Origin: UBA1424 sp041669225
GTDB lineage: Bacteria; Bacillota_I; Bacilli_A; RFN20; CAG-826
Assembly (NCBI GenBank): GCA_041669225.1
Contig: JBAYBO010000034.1
Location: forward strand, 1-10,775
DNA: 10,775 nucleotides
Direction: 5' to 3'
Positions 1 through 5,508 of the stretch are shown piece after piece. The position numbers and the translations under genes are program-made. The notes beneath the pieces were generated by a model that saw only the letters and a list, made by a program, of their open reading frames with translations, searched no databases and was not told where the DNA came from. Positions within the stretch are counted from its first letter, which is position 1, and every line of letters starts with the position of its first letter.

Positions 1-1
1 A

Positions 2-454
2 GACGATAAAACGCACCCTATTCCTGACTTAACCGGATACATTACCGAAGGGCAAATAATGCTTTCAAGAAGTTTATTTATGAAGGGAATTTTACCTCCG
101 ATTGACGTTCTTCCTTCCTTGTCCCGTCTTAAAGATAAGGGCATTGGCGAAGGCAAGACAAGAGGCGATCACTCTGATACGATGAATCAGCTCTTTGCTT
201 CTTACGCCCGCGGTAAAGAAGCAAAGGAATTATCGACCGTTTTAGGAGATAGTGCTTTATCTGACATTGATAAGTTATATGCGCGATTTGCCGATGATTT
301 TGAACAAAAATATATCGCGCAAGGATATGAATCAAATCGTTCTATTAAAGAAACTCTGAATATCGGATGGGAACTTTTACGAATCTTTCCAACTTCAGAA
401 CTTAAACGTGTTAGCGATGAAAATATTGCCGAATTTTACGGTAAAGAGGAATAA
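2..454 (+). CDS. ntpB: V-type ATP synthase/ATPase subunit B, C-terminal part (5' end outside window)
   Basis: This is the last 150 residues of the non-catalytic nucleotide-binding B subunit of the V-type (A/V) rotary ATPase, part of the peripheral V1 head that couples ATP hydrolysis or synthesis to H+ or Na+ movement. The visible part opens with the family signature D-D-x-T-H-P-I-P-D-L-T-G-Y-I-T-E-G-Q. It continues with LPSLSRLKDKGIGEGKTR, and with QGYESNRSIKETLNIGWELL near the end. An F-type beta subunit would instead show the catalytic P-loop and DELSEED context, so the V-type B assignment is secure. The reading frame enters from position 1 without a start, so the gene is partial at the window edge only and not visibly broken. 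It ends with TAA at 452-454, two bases before the GTG of subunit D, as expected for an ntpA-B-D operon end. Confidence 0.95.
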   Translation, partial: DDKTHPIPDLTGYITEGQIMLSRSLFMKGILPPIDVLPSLSRLKDKGIGEGKTRGDHSDTMNQLFASYARGKEAKELSTVLGDSALSDIDKLYARFADDFEQKYIAQGYESNRSIKETLNIGWELLRIFPTSELKRVSDENIAEFYGKEE

Positions 455-456
455 AA

Positions 457-1101
457 GTGGCAATTGGGCAAATTAACCCGACAAGAATGGAGCTCACCAA
501 GCTCAAGAATCAACTCGCCGTTACAAGAAGAGGACATCATCTTCTTAAAGACAAGCAAGACGAATTAATTCGTCAGTTCATGGAAATCGTCTATCAAACC
601 AAGGATTTGAGAACCGAAGTAGAGAAGATGACCTCCAAGGCTCTTTCGTCATTCAAGAAAGGGCGAGCCAAAATGCGTGAAGCCGAATTATTCGAACTCA
701 CTTCTGTTCCCGCTTTTTCTTGGACTTTGGAAACGAGTAAATCGATTTCTATGAGCATTGAATCGCCACACTTAAAATTTGCATTAGATGCACAACTAGA
801 ACCACCTTATCCTTTTAGCGCAACACCGCAAGAATTTGATGACGCTTTAGTATTTGGGCTCGATTTACTTCCTAAATTAATCAGGCTTGCGGAACTAGAA
901 AAAACAACGGAGATGTTCGCTCGCGAAATCGAAAAGACGAGACGCCGAGTAAATGCTATTGAACACATTATGATTCCTGAGCAGGTGGCACTTATTAAAG
1001 ACATCAAAACAAAGCTTGCCGATCAAGAGATGGCTGGAACGATTCGTGTTATGAAATCTAAAGAGATGATCTTAAAAAAACTTCGCAAGAATAGCAAATA
1101 A
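457..1101 (+). CDS. ntpD: V-type ATP synthase/ATPase subunit D
   Basis: This is the central-stalk subunit D, the rotating coiled-coil shaft (functional counterpart of F-type gamma) that links the V1 head to the membrane ring. The 214-residue product is normal for the family. It starts with the signature I-N-P-T-R-M-E-L-T-K-L-K, followed by RRGHHLLKDKQDELIRQF (about residues 25-42). Long N- and C-terminal helices (about 10-60 and 140-210) are rich in K/E heptads and fit the antiparallel coiled coil. The start is GTG at 457, chosen because AGAGGA at 445-450 is six bases upstream and the family signature begins right after it. It follows subunit B by two bases. No further ATPase subunit follows, so the B-D order ends the ATPase block, and the next gene is nnrD after 17 bases with its own Shine-Dalgarno. 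Confidence 0.95.
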   Translation: MAIGQINPTRMELTKLKNQLAVTRRGHHLLKDKQDELIRQFMEIVYQTKDLRTEVEKMTSKALSSFKKGRAKMREAELFELTSVPAFSWTLETSKSISMSIESPHLKFALDAQLEPPYPFSATPQEFDDALVFGLDLLPKLIRLAELEKTTEMFAREIEKTRRRVNAIEHIMIPEQVALIKDIKTKLADQEMAGTIRVMKSKEMILKKLRKNSK

Positions 1102-1118
1102 TTTTTCAGGAGAAAACG

Positions 1119-1919
1119 ATGAAAAAACTCAATAGAGATGATGTTTTGATTCTTACGAAACGAAGTAAACAAACAAACAAATATGATTATGGAAATATTG
1201 TAGTTTTCGGCGGTAGTATCGGCTTTTATGGTGCTCCTGCTTTGAGCGCCTTGGCGGCTTATAGGACGGGTTCTGGACTTGTCTCAATCGCTCTTGAAGA
1301 AGACGATTATGGCTATTTCGTAAACCTTAATCCTGAAGTTATGGTCAAGCGCTTTATCGATATTGAAGAAGTCGAAAAACTTATTGCGAAAAAAGACGCG
1401 ATTTTGTTTGGACCAGGTTTAGAAGATAACTTAATGAATGAGCGTATTTTAAAGGTTCTGCTTAATCAAGATATCCCTCTTGTAATTGATGCAACAGGAT
1501 TAACTATTCTTAAAAGAATTGGTTTTGATAAACGACTTAATCACGTGATTTTAACTCCTCACATGGGTGAAGCAAAAAGATTACTTGATAGTGAGAATCC
1601 GCAAAGCCAAACAAATGTTTTGACCGATCTAGGCGCCACGTTAGTTTTAAAGGACGCGGTTACAACAATTTCCAATAATGAATTTCAAGGTCAACTCGAT
1701 TATGGCCATCCTGGAATGGCAAAAGCTGGTTCTGGCGATGTTCTTGCGGGTATTATTACAAGTCTTCTCGGACAAAAATATTCTTTGCTAGAGGCAGCAA
1801 AGTATGGCGTGTATCTTCATCAAATCGCCGGTTGTATCGCCGTTAATAAATGTGGCGAACATAGTTTGATGGCTTCTGACATAATTGAATCCATCGGTGA
1901 AGCGATTTCTAAAGGATAA
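1119..1919 (+). CDS. nnrD: ADP/ATP-dependent NAD(P)H-hydrate dehydratase (stand-alone YjeF C-terminal domain)
   Basis: This is a metabolite-repair enzyme that dehydrates the damaged S-form of NADHX/NADPHX back to NAD(P)H using ADP or ATP, with a ribokinase-like fold, in the cytosol. The 266-residue protein has the family landmarks in order: GNIVVFGGSIGFYGAPALSA (26-45), LFGPGLEDN (96-104), VIDATGLTIL (122-131), TPHMGE (146-151), and GMAKAGSGDVLAG (199-211). Asp207 of the last motif is the expected catalytic residue. The VIDAT-GL stretch departs slightly from the usual V-x-D-A-D-A-L. Many bacteria fuse this domain behind the NnrE epimerase; here the epimerase part is absent and no epimerase is nearby. 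The ATG at 1119 has AGGAGA at 1108-1113. The 17-base gap to ntpD without a terminator suggests co-transcription with the ATPase genes. I see no convincing terminator after it. Confidence 0.9.
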   Translation: MKKLNRDDVLILTKRSKQTNKYDYGNIVVFGGSIGFYGAPALSALAAYRTGSGLVSIALEEDDYGYFVNLNPEVMVKRFIDIEEVEKLIAKKDAILFGPGLEDNLMNERILKVLLNQDIPLVIDATGLTILKRIGFDKRLNHVILTPHMGEAKRLLDSENPQSQTNVLTDLGATLVLKDAVTTISNNEFQGQLDYGHPGMAKAGSGDVLAGIITSLLGQKYSLLEAAKYGVYLHQIAGCIAVNKCGEHSLMASDIIESIGEAISKG

Positions 1920-1972
1920 TAGCTCTTCTTTTTGATAATTTAGAATTTCGACGCAGTTTAATTTTTTTGTAG

Positions 1973-1978
1973 TATAAT
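1973..1978 (+). promoter_or_regulatory. Putative sigma-A -10 box for the FMN riboswitch-ribU transcript
   Basis: A perfect TATAAT lies at 1973-1978, and a start site about seven bases downstream would fall at 1985-1986, exactly where the 5' side of the riboswitch P1 stem begins. No good -35 box is visible at the standard distance (TTCGAC-like bases at 1947-1952 give a spacing of about 20). The call therefore rests on the -10 box and its fit with the RNA start. Confidence 0.6.
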
Positions 1979-1985
1979 ATAAAAA

Positions 1986-2089
1986 GCTTCAGGACAGGGT
2001 GAGATTCCCAACCGGCGGTATACCCCGCGAGCCTTATGGTTGATCTAGTGAAATTCTAGGGGCGACAGTAAAGTCTGGATGAGAGAAGT
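1986..2089 (+). ncRNA. FMN riboswitch aptamer (RFN element)
   Basis: This is a classic RFN element that binds flavin mononucleotide in the nascent mRNA leader. Seen directly are AGGACAGGGTGAGATTCCC (1991-2009), ACCGGCGGTA (2011-2020), CCGCGAGCC (2025-2033), GTGAAATTCTAGGGGCGACA (from 2049) and AGTCTGGATGAGAGAAG (2072-2088). These are the conserved blocks in the right order. CTTC at 1987-1990 can pair with GAAG at 2085-2088 to close P1. The P3 arm is nearly minimal (GGCGG and CCGC separated by a few bases). The element sits directly upstream of a RibU-type riboflavin transporter gene, which is the expected target. The expression platform is described separately. Confidence 0.96.
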
Positions 2090-2099
2090 ATCTCATTTT

Positions 2100-2125
2100 G
2101 GTCCTGAGTAGTGGGGGACCTTTTT
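2100..2125 (+). terminator. Riboswitch expression platform: terminator and Shine-Dalgarno-masking hairpin
   Basis: GGTCC at 2100-2104 pairs with GGACC at 2116-2120 (plus a T-G wobble at 2105/2115). A run of five T follows at 2121-2125, which is an intrinsic-terminator layout. The 5' arm, GTCCTGA at 2101-2107, is also a perfect complement of TCAGGAC at 1989-1995 inside the P1/J region of the aptamer. That gives an anti-terminator that cannot coexist with the FMN-bound fold. The 3' arm overlaps the G-run at 2113-2117, the only Shine-Dalgarno-like sequence for ribU, so the same hairpin could also block translation. The pairings are seen directly; the FMN-off logic follows from known RFN elements. 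The stem is short, so which mode dominates is uncertain. Confidence 0.7.
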
Positions 2126-2127
2126 AT

Positions 2128-2832
2128 ATGGGAGCAGCAGTCGTTGGATTATTACTTATCTGGTCATTTCTTCTCTTGATAGTATTACGGGAAGGGAAGT
2201 TATTTCGATTTCAGAAACTTGATTTAGTTCGTTTCATGACTCGGGTAGCCATTTTTGGCGCCATATCAGCCATTTTGTATATTGTTCCGTTTTTAAAATT
2301 CCCATTACCATTTTTTCCAGCTTTCCTTGAATTCCATTTTGATGAAATTCCTTTATTTATCGCTGGTTTTGCCTATGGTCCTTTTAGCGCTTTTTGCGCC
2401 ATCGTTCTTAAAACAATTATCAAATTGCCATTTACTTCAACATTAACAGTCGGAGAATGGGCAGATTTAATTTATAGCACAGCCTTTATTATCCCCGCCG
2501 CGATTATTTATCAAAGAAGGCGGACTATTAAAGGAGTTATTCTAGGTTTTGCAGTTGGTTTTATCGTTCAACTCGTAACAAGTTTAGTATTTAATGTTTA
2601 TATTATGATTCCATTTTATATGTTTGTTATGGGCTTTCCTGAGGCAGCAATCTTAGCAATGGCTCAAGCAGCGAATCCCGCTGTGACAAACATTGGCTGG
2701 TCACTCGGCTTTTTTGCAATAATACCCTTTAATGTTCTTAAAAATACAATGGTGGTCATTTTGACTTTCCTTGTTTATAAAAGCATACACCGTTTTATGG
2801 CTCAATTTGAACAAAAAAAGCTGCCCAGTTAG
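2128..2832 (+). CDS. ribU: Riboflavin ECF transporter S component RibU
   Basis: This is the substrate-binding membrane subunit of an energy-coupling-factor importer for riboflavin. It would work with EcfA/EcfA'/EcfT proteins encoded elsewhere. The 234-residue protein is strongly hydrophobic, with about six to seven membrane segments. The family core is recognisable: LEFHFDEIPLFIAGFAYGP (67-85), KTIIKLPFTSTLTVGEWADL (95-114), a basic QRRR loop (129-132), and a conserved NVLKNT near the end (202-207). An additional N-terminal hydrophobic stretch (residues 3-20) precedes the first canonical helix. The ATG at 2128 is preferred: it lies nine bases after GGGGGA (2113-2118) and downstream of the riboswitch hairpin. 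A TTG at 2098 is in frame but would sit upstream of the terminator. FMN repression through the leader is expected. The stop codon lies inside the following terminator hairpin. Confidence 0.9.
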   Translation: MGAAVVGLLLIWSFLLLIVLREGKLFRFQKLDLVRFMTRVAIFGAISAILYIVPFLKFPLPFFPAFLEFHFDEIPLFIAGFAYGPFSAFCAIVLKTIIKLPFTSTLTVGEWADLIYSTAFIIPAAIIYQRRRTIKGVILGFAVGFIVQLVTSLVFNVYIMIPFYMFVMGFPEAAILAMAQAANPAVTNIGWSLGFFAIIPFNVLKNTMVVILTFLVYKSIHRFMAQFEQKKLPS

Positions 2833-2842
2833 GCAGCTTTTT
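2813..2842. terminator. Bidirectional intrinsic terminator between ribU and ferredoxin
   Basis: GCTGCC (2820-2825) and GGCAGC (2832-2837) form a perfect six-pair GC-rich stem around a six-base loop. Seven A lie before it and five T after it, so A-T pairs can extend the stem and a U-tract is produced on both strands. It ends ribU on the plus strand and the convergent ferredoxin gene on the minus strand. The ribU TAG stop (2830-2832) is at the loop edge, so the hairpin is partly coding. Confidence 0.9.
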
Positions 2843-2859
2843 GAATCAAGAATCGACAT

Positions 2860-3045
2860 TTAATCTTCGACGATAATTGCGCCAGTTGGGCAATCGTTTG
2901 CCACTTCGACTTCAACGCCTTCGGCAGGTTGAGAGTGAACGCGGGCCTTACCCTCATCATCAAACTCAAATACTTCCGGCATAACAGAGACGCAAAGACC
3001 ACATCCAATGCAGGCATCGCGGTCAATTCTTACTTTTTTAGCCAT
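2860..3045 (-). CDS. fer: Single [4Fe-4S] ferredoxin
   Basis: This is a small soluble electron carrier of 61 residues, close to the short ferredoxins of the Thermotoga type. Three cysteines in C-x2-C-x2-C (C12, C15, C18, within DACIGCGLC) and a distant C52 in DCPTGAI supply the four ligands of one cubane cluster. The position where bicluster ferredoxins have a further Cys before Pro is Met22 (SVMPEVF), so only one cluster is expected. The many acidic residues are typical of the family. The ATG (complement of 3043-3045) has a strong GGAGGA complementary to 3056-3061 with ten bases between. A promoter is visible upstream, and transcription should stop at the shared terminator after the gene. 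The gene is alone on its strand here, and its redox partners are not in the window. Confidence 0.95.
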   Translation of the reverse strand: MAKKVRIDRDACIGCGLCVSVMPEVFEFDDEGKARVHSQPAEGVEVEVANDCPTGAIIVED

Positions 3046-3071
3046 TTATGCAGTGTCCTCCAACAACCGAA

Positions 3072-3100
3072 ATTATAATATTAAACTAATGTTTATGCAA
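3072..3100 (-). promoter_or_regulatory. Sigma-A promoter of the ferredoxin gene
   Basis: Read on the minus strand, TTGCAT (complement of 3095-3100) and a perfect TATAAT (complement of 3072-3077) are separated by 17 bases. The predicted start falls around 3065, just upstream of the GGAGGA ribosome-binding site of the ferredoxin gene. Confidence 0.75.
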
Positions 3101-3127
3101 GGTTTATAAAATTACCCTATAAATGAT

Positions 3128-3145
3128 TTCTAATTTATATTAGAA
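3128..3145. repeat. 18-bp perfect dyad, possible operator between ferredoxin and the membrane-protein operon
   Basis: TTCTAAT-TTAT-ATTAGAA is a perfect seven-base inverted repeat around a four-base centre. It lies in the 124-base divergent intergenic region, overlaps the likely -10 region of the downstream plus-strand operon, and is about 28 bp upstream of the ferredoxin -35 box. The position suits a repressor site. It does not match the Rex consensus and its spacing differs from PerR/Fur boxes, so no regulator is named. In AT-rich DNA it could be chance. Confidence 0.4.
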
Positions 3146-3146
3146 T
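3141..3146 (+). promoter_or_regulatory. Possible -10 box for the 3170-6510 operon
   Basis: TAGAAT at 3141-3146 would start transcription near 3153, about 17 bases before the TTG start at 3170. The -35 position (3118-3123, TATAAA) matches consensus poorly. Some promoter is required here because the upstream gene is divergent, but the exact boxes are uncertain. Confidence 0.35.
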
Positions 3147-3169
3147 GTATCAGTAAGTAGGATTAGTCA

Positions 3170-3514
3170 TTGAAAACCATTACCCGCGTTGAAAAATTCC
3201 AAAAATATCGCGAAGAAATATCGCACATGCCTAATATAAATGATATTTCTAATGGAAAGCATGCTGAAAGCTATTTAGTGGCAAATAACACAAAGCCAAA
3301 AGATAGAGAAAATGATGCTGGTGGCTCGACGATTGAACACGGAATCGAAGAAATAATCGATGGCGTTCGTCAATCCGAGGAGAACGATAATGGAAGTCAA
3401 TCGCCAATTCAAAAACAGAAACGAAAAGAATTAATTCAAATGATTGTTTTGATTTCAGTTCTTGTCATACTTATTATTGGTTTAATAATTATTGGCATAT
3501 ACGCGTTTAGATAA
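3170..3514 (+). CDS. Unrecognised small tail-anchored membrane protein
   Basis: I do not recognise this 114-residue protein. It has three parts. The N-terminus (about 5-17) is charged, with the pattern R-V-E-K-F-Q-K-Y-R-E-E-I. A low-complexity polar middle rich in N, E, D and S (about 20-85) is probably disordered. A single C-terminal hydrophobic helix (about 89-111) is preceded by the basic KQKRK cluster (82-86). By the positive-inside rule the long N-terminal part should be cytosolic, with only a few residues outside. The TTG start at 3170 follows AGGA by about seven bases. An ATG at 3228 is an alternative but would remove the charged N-terminal motif. It is the first gene of the cmk-der-gpsA cluster, and its TAA stop overlaps the cmk Shine-Dalgarno, so the two are co-expressed. 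A role as a membrane tether or division-linked adaptor is only a guess. Confidence 0.75.
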   Translation: MKTITRVEKFQKYREEISHMPNINDISNGKHAESYLVANNTKPKDRENDAGGSTIEHGIEEIIDGVRQSEENDNGSQSPIQKQKRKELIQMIVLISVLVILIIGLIIIGIYAFR

Positions 3515-3524
3515 GGAGACCGAA

Positions 3525-4193
3525 ATGAAGAAAGTCACGATTGCCATCGATGGACCGGCCGCAGCTGGTAAATCAACAGTTGCCAAAAAAGTAGCTCAAA
3601 CTCTTGGTTTTACTTATATTGATACTGGTGCGATGTATCGTGCTTTCACATATTTCGTTATGAAAAAAGGTCTCAACCCACAAGATGAAGCCGCAAGCAT
3701 TTCTCTTATTCCTGAAGTGGATATTGAACTCCTCAGTGATGGACGGGTTATTTGCTGCGGAGAAGATGTTACTAAAGTAATTCGTGAACCTCAAGTCTCG
3801 GCAAATGTCTCTTATATTGCATCTTATAAAGATATTCGTTTGGCACTTGTTGAATTACAAAGAAAAATGGCGCAGCGGCGTTCAGTCGTTATGGATGGTC
3901 GCGATATTGGAACATATGTTTTACCTAACGCTGACGTTAAAATATTTCAAATTGCCGATGTTCCGACTCGGGCAGTAAGACGTTATGAAGAAAATATCGC
4001 GAAAGGAATTAAGTGCACTTTAGCCGAAGTTGAAGAAGATGTGCGGCGCCGTGATTACATTGATTCACATCGTGATTTCGCACCTTTGAAACCAGCTGTT
4101 GATTCGGTTTTATTAGATACTTCGTTTCTGAGTATCGAAGAAGCGGTGGAAGCCGTTCTTGATATAATCAAACGTAAAATTGGAGAGGCCTAG
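3525..4193 (+). CDS. cmk: Cytidylate kinase
   Basis: This P-loop kinase phosphorylates CMP and dCMP from ATP in the pyrimidine salvage and dNTP-precursor pathways, in the cytosol. The 222-residue length is that of bacterial Cmk. Seen in order are the Walker A loop GPAAAGKST (10-18), DTGAMYRAFT just after it, the MDGRDIGTYVLP nucleotide-binding stretch near the middle, and RRDYIDSHRD followed by PLKPAVDSVLLDTS towards the C-terminus. The last stretch corresponds to the lid and R-x(2)-D region of the family. The ATG at 3525 is chosen because AAGGAG (3513-3518) is six bases upstream and the kinase core starts at once; an in-frame TTG at 3492 lies inside the previous gene. The Shine-Dalgarno for der (GGAGAGG, 4182-4188) is inside the end of cmk, and three bases separate the genes. 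Direct cmk-der adjacency also occurs in mycoplasmas. Confidence 0.95.
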   Translation: MKKVTIAIDGPAAAGKSTVAKKVAQTLGFTYIDTGAMYRAFTYFVMKKGLNPQDEAASISLIPEVDIELLSDGRVICCGEDVTKVIREPQVSANVSYIASYKDIRLALVELQRKMAQRRSVVMDGRDIGTYVLPNADVKIFQIADVPTRAVRRYEENIAKGIKCTLAEVEEDVRRRDYIDSHRDFAPLKPAVDSVLLDTSFLSIEEAVEAVLDIIKRKIGEA

Positions 4194-4196
4194 CAT

Positions 4197-5507
4197 ATGC
4201 CTCAAGGAATTGTCGCCATCATCGGTAGTCCGAATGTCGGGAAATCGACAGTTTTTAATCGCATCATTGGCATGCGCCGCTCTATCATTCACGACGAGCC
4301 GGGAATAACGCGCGATCGTCTTTACGCCAGCGCCAATTGGCTGACGAAGGAATTCCGCGTCATTGACACGGGAGGCATTGAAATTGCCAATCGTCCTTTT
4401 CAAGAACAAATTCGTATTCAAGCCGAAATGGCAATCGATGAGGCTGACGTTATTGTCTATATCGTTGATGGGCAAGTTGGTGTCACTAACGACGATCAGG
4501 AAATTGCCAAAATTCTTTATCGCTCGAAGAAACCGATAATTCTTGCTGTGAATAAAATTGATGATATTAGCAAAATTGCTGATATTTATGAATTTTCGAC
4601 TTTAGGACTTGGCGAACCCATCGCGATTAGTGGAGCGCACGGTATTGGCATTGGCGATTTACTCGATCAAATCATTAAATTGTTACCAGATATCGAAGAA
4701 GAAAAGCATGATGAAAATGAAATTGTTTTTTCAATTATCGGACGTCCAAATGTCGGCAAATCCTCACTATCCAATGCACTTTTGGGTCAAAATCGCGTTA
4801 TTGTTTCAGAAATTGAAGGAACGACAAGAGATGCAATTGACACGAAATTCATTCGTGATGATAAACAATATGTTGTCATTGACACAGCGGGTTTAAAAAA
4901 GCGCGGAAAAATTTATGAGGCGGTTGATAAGTATGCTGCCATACGTGCTCTTTCGGCGATTGAGAGATCAGAAATAGTCATGTTAGTTATTGATGCCGAC
5001 CAAGGTATTACGGAACAAGATAAACACGTTGTTGGTTATGCTGTCGAACTTAATAAGGCTGTTATTCTTGTCGTTAATAAATGGGATTTAATTCCGCGCT
5101 CTCAGACGGCTATGAGTGATTTCAGTAAAAAAGTTAAGAAGGAATTTAAGTTTTTGGATTATGCTCCGATTATTTTTGTTTCGGCAAAGGATAAAAGCCG
5201 GATTGATACTATCTTTCAAGCTCTTGATATGGTTTATGAAGCTTATGGGCGTCGCATTCAAACAAGTTTTTTAAATGATATTATTCAAGATGCCCAGGTT
5301 ATGAATCCTGCGCCCTTGTTTGAAGGCGGAAGATTAAAGATCTATTTTGCTAATCAAGTTGATGTACGTCCACCAACTTTCGTCCTTTTCGTTAATCGTC
5401 CCAACTATGCACATTTCTCATATATGAGATATATTGAAAATCGACTTCGCGAATCCTTTTCATTTGATGGTACGCCGATAAAAATTATTTTGCGGGAGCG
5501 AAAATAA
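4197..5507 (+). CDS. der: Ribosome-assembly GTPase Der (EngA)
   Basis: This essential double GTPase is needed for late maturation of the 50S ribosomal subunit. The 436-residue protein carries two complete G domains and a C-terminal KH-like domain, which is the full architecture. In domain 1, the P-loop G-S-P-N-V-G-K-S-T is at 10-18, DTGG at 57-60 and NKID at 119-122. In domain 2, the P-loop G-R-P-N-V-G-K-S-S is at 182-190, DTAGLKKRG at 229-237 and NKWD at 294-297. The KH-like part covers about 350-436 and includes the typical N-R-P-N-Y-A-H-F-S-Y-x-R-Y-I-E-N stretch. An acidic linker (about 166-175) joins the two G domains. The ATG at 4197 has GGAGAGG at 4182-4188 within the end of cmk. gpsA follows after one base, so cmk-der-gpsA is almost certainly one transcript. 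Confidence 0.97.
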   Translation: MPQGIVAIIGSPNVGKSTVFNRIIGMRRSIIHDEPGITRDRLYASANWLTKEFRVIDTGGIEIANRPFQEQIRIQAEMAIDEADVIVYIVDGQVGVTNDDQEIAKILYRSKKPIILAVNKIDDISKIADIYEFSTLGLGEPIAISGAHGIGIGDLLDQIIKLLPDIEEEKHDENEIVFSIIGRPNVGKSSLSNALLGQNRVIVSEIEGTTRDAIDTKFIRDDKQYVVIDTAGLKKRGKIYEAVDKYAAIRALSAIERSEIVMLVIDADQGITEQDKHVVGYAVELNKAVILVVNKWDLIPRSQTAMSDFSKKVKKEFKFLDYAPIIFVSAKDKSRIDTIFQALDMVYEAYGRRIQTSFLNDIIQDAQVMNPAPLFEGGRLKIYFANQVDVRPPTFVLFVNRPNYAHFSYMRYIENRLRESFSFDGTPIKIILRERK

Positions 5508-5508
5508 C

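Noticed and set aside
1932..1942. TTGATAATTTA shared with 6523-6533 as a common regulatory repeat.
   Set aside because: It is eleven AT-rich bases with different placement relative to the two promoters, so probably chance.
2098..2127. Upstream TTG start for RibU giving ten more residues.
   Set aside because: It lies inside the riboswitch expression platform, ahead of the terminator T-run, without a ribosome-binding site. ATG at 2128 fits better.
3492..3524. In-frame TTG start for cytidylate kinase.
   Set aside because: It lies inside the upstream membrane-protein gene. ATG at 3525 has an ideal AAGGAG and begins at the conserved kinase core.
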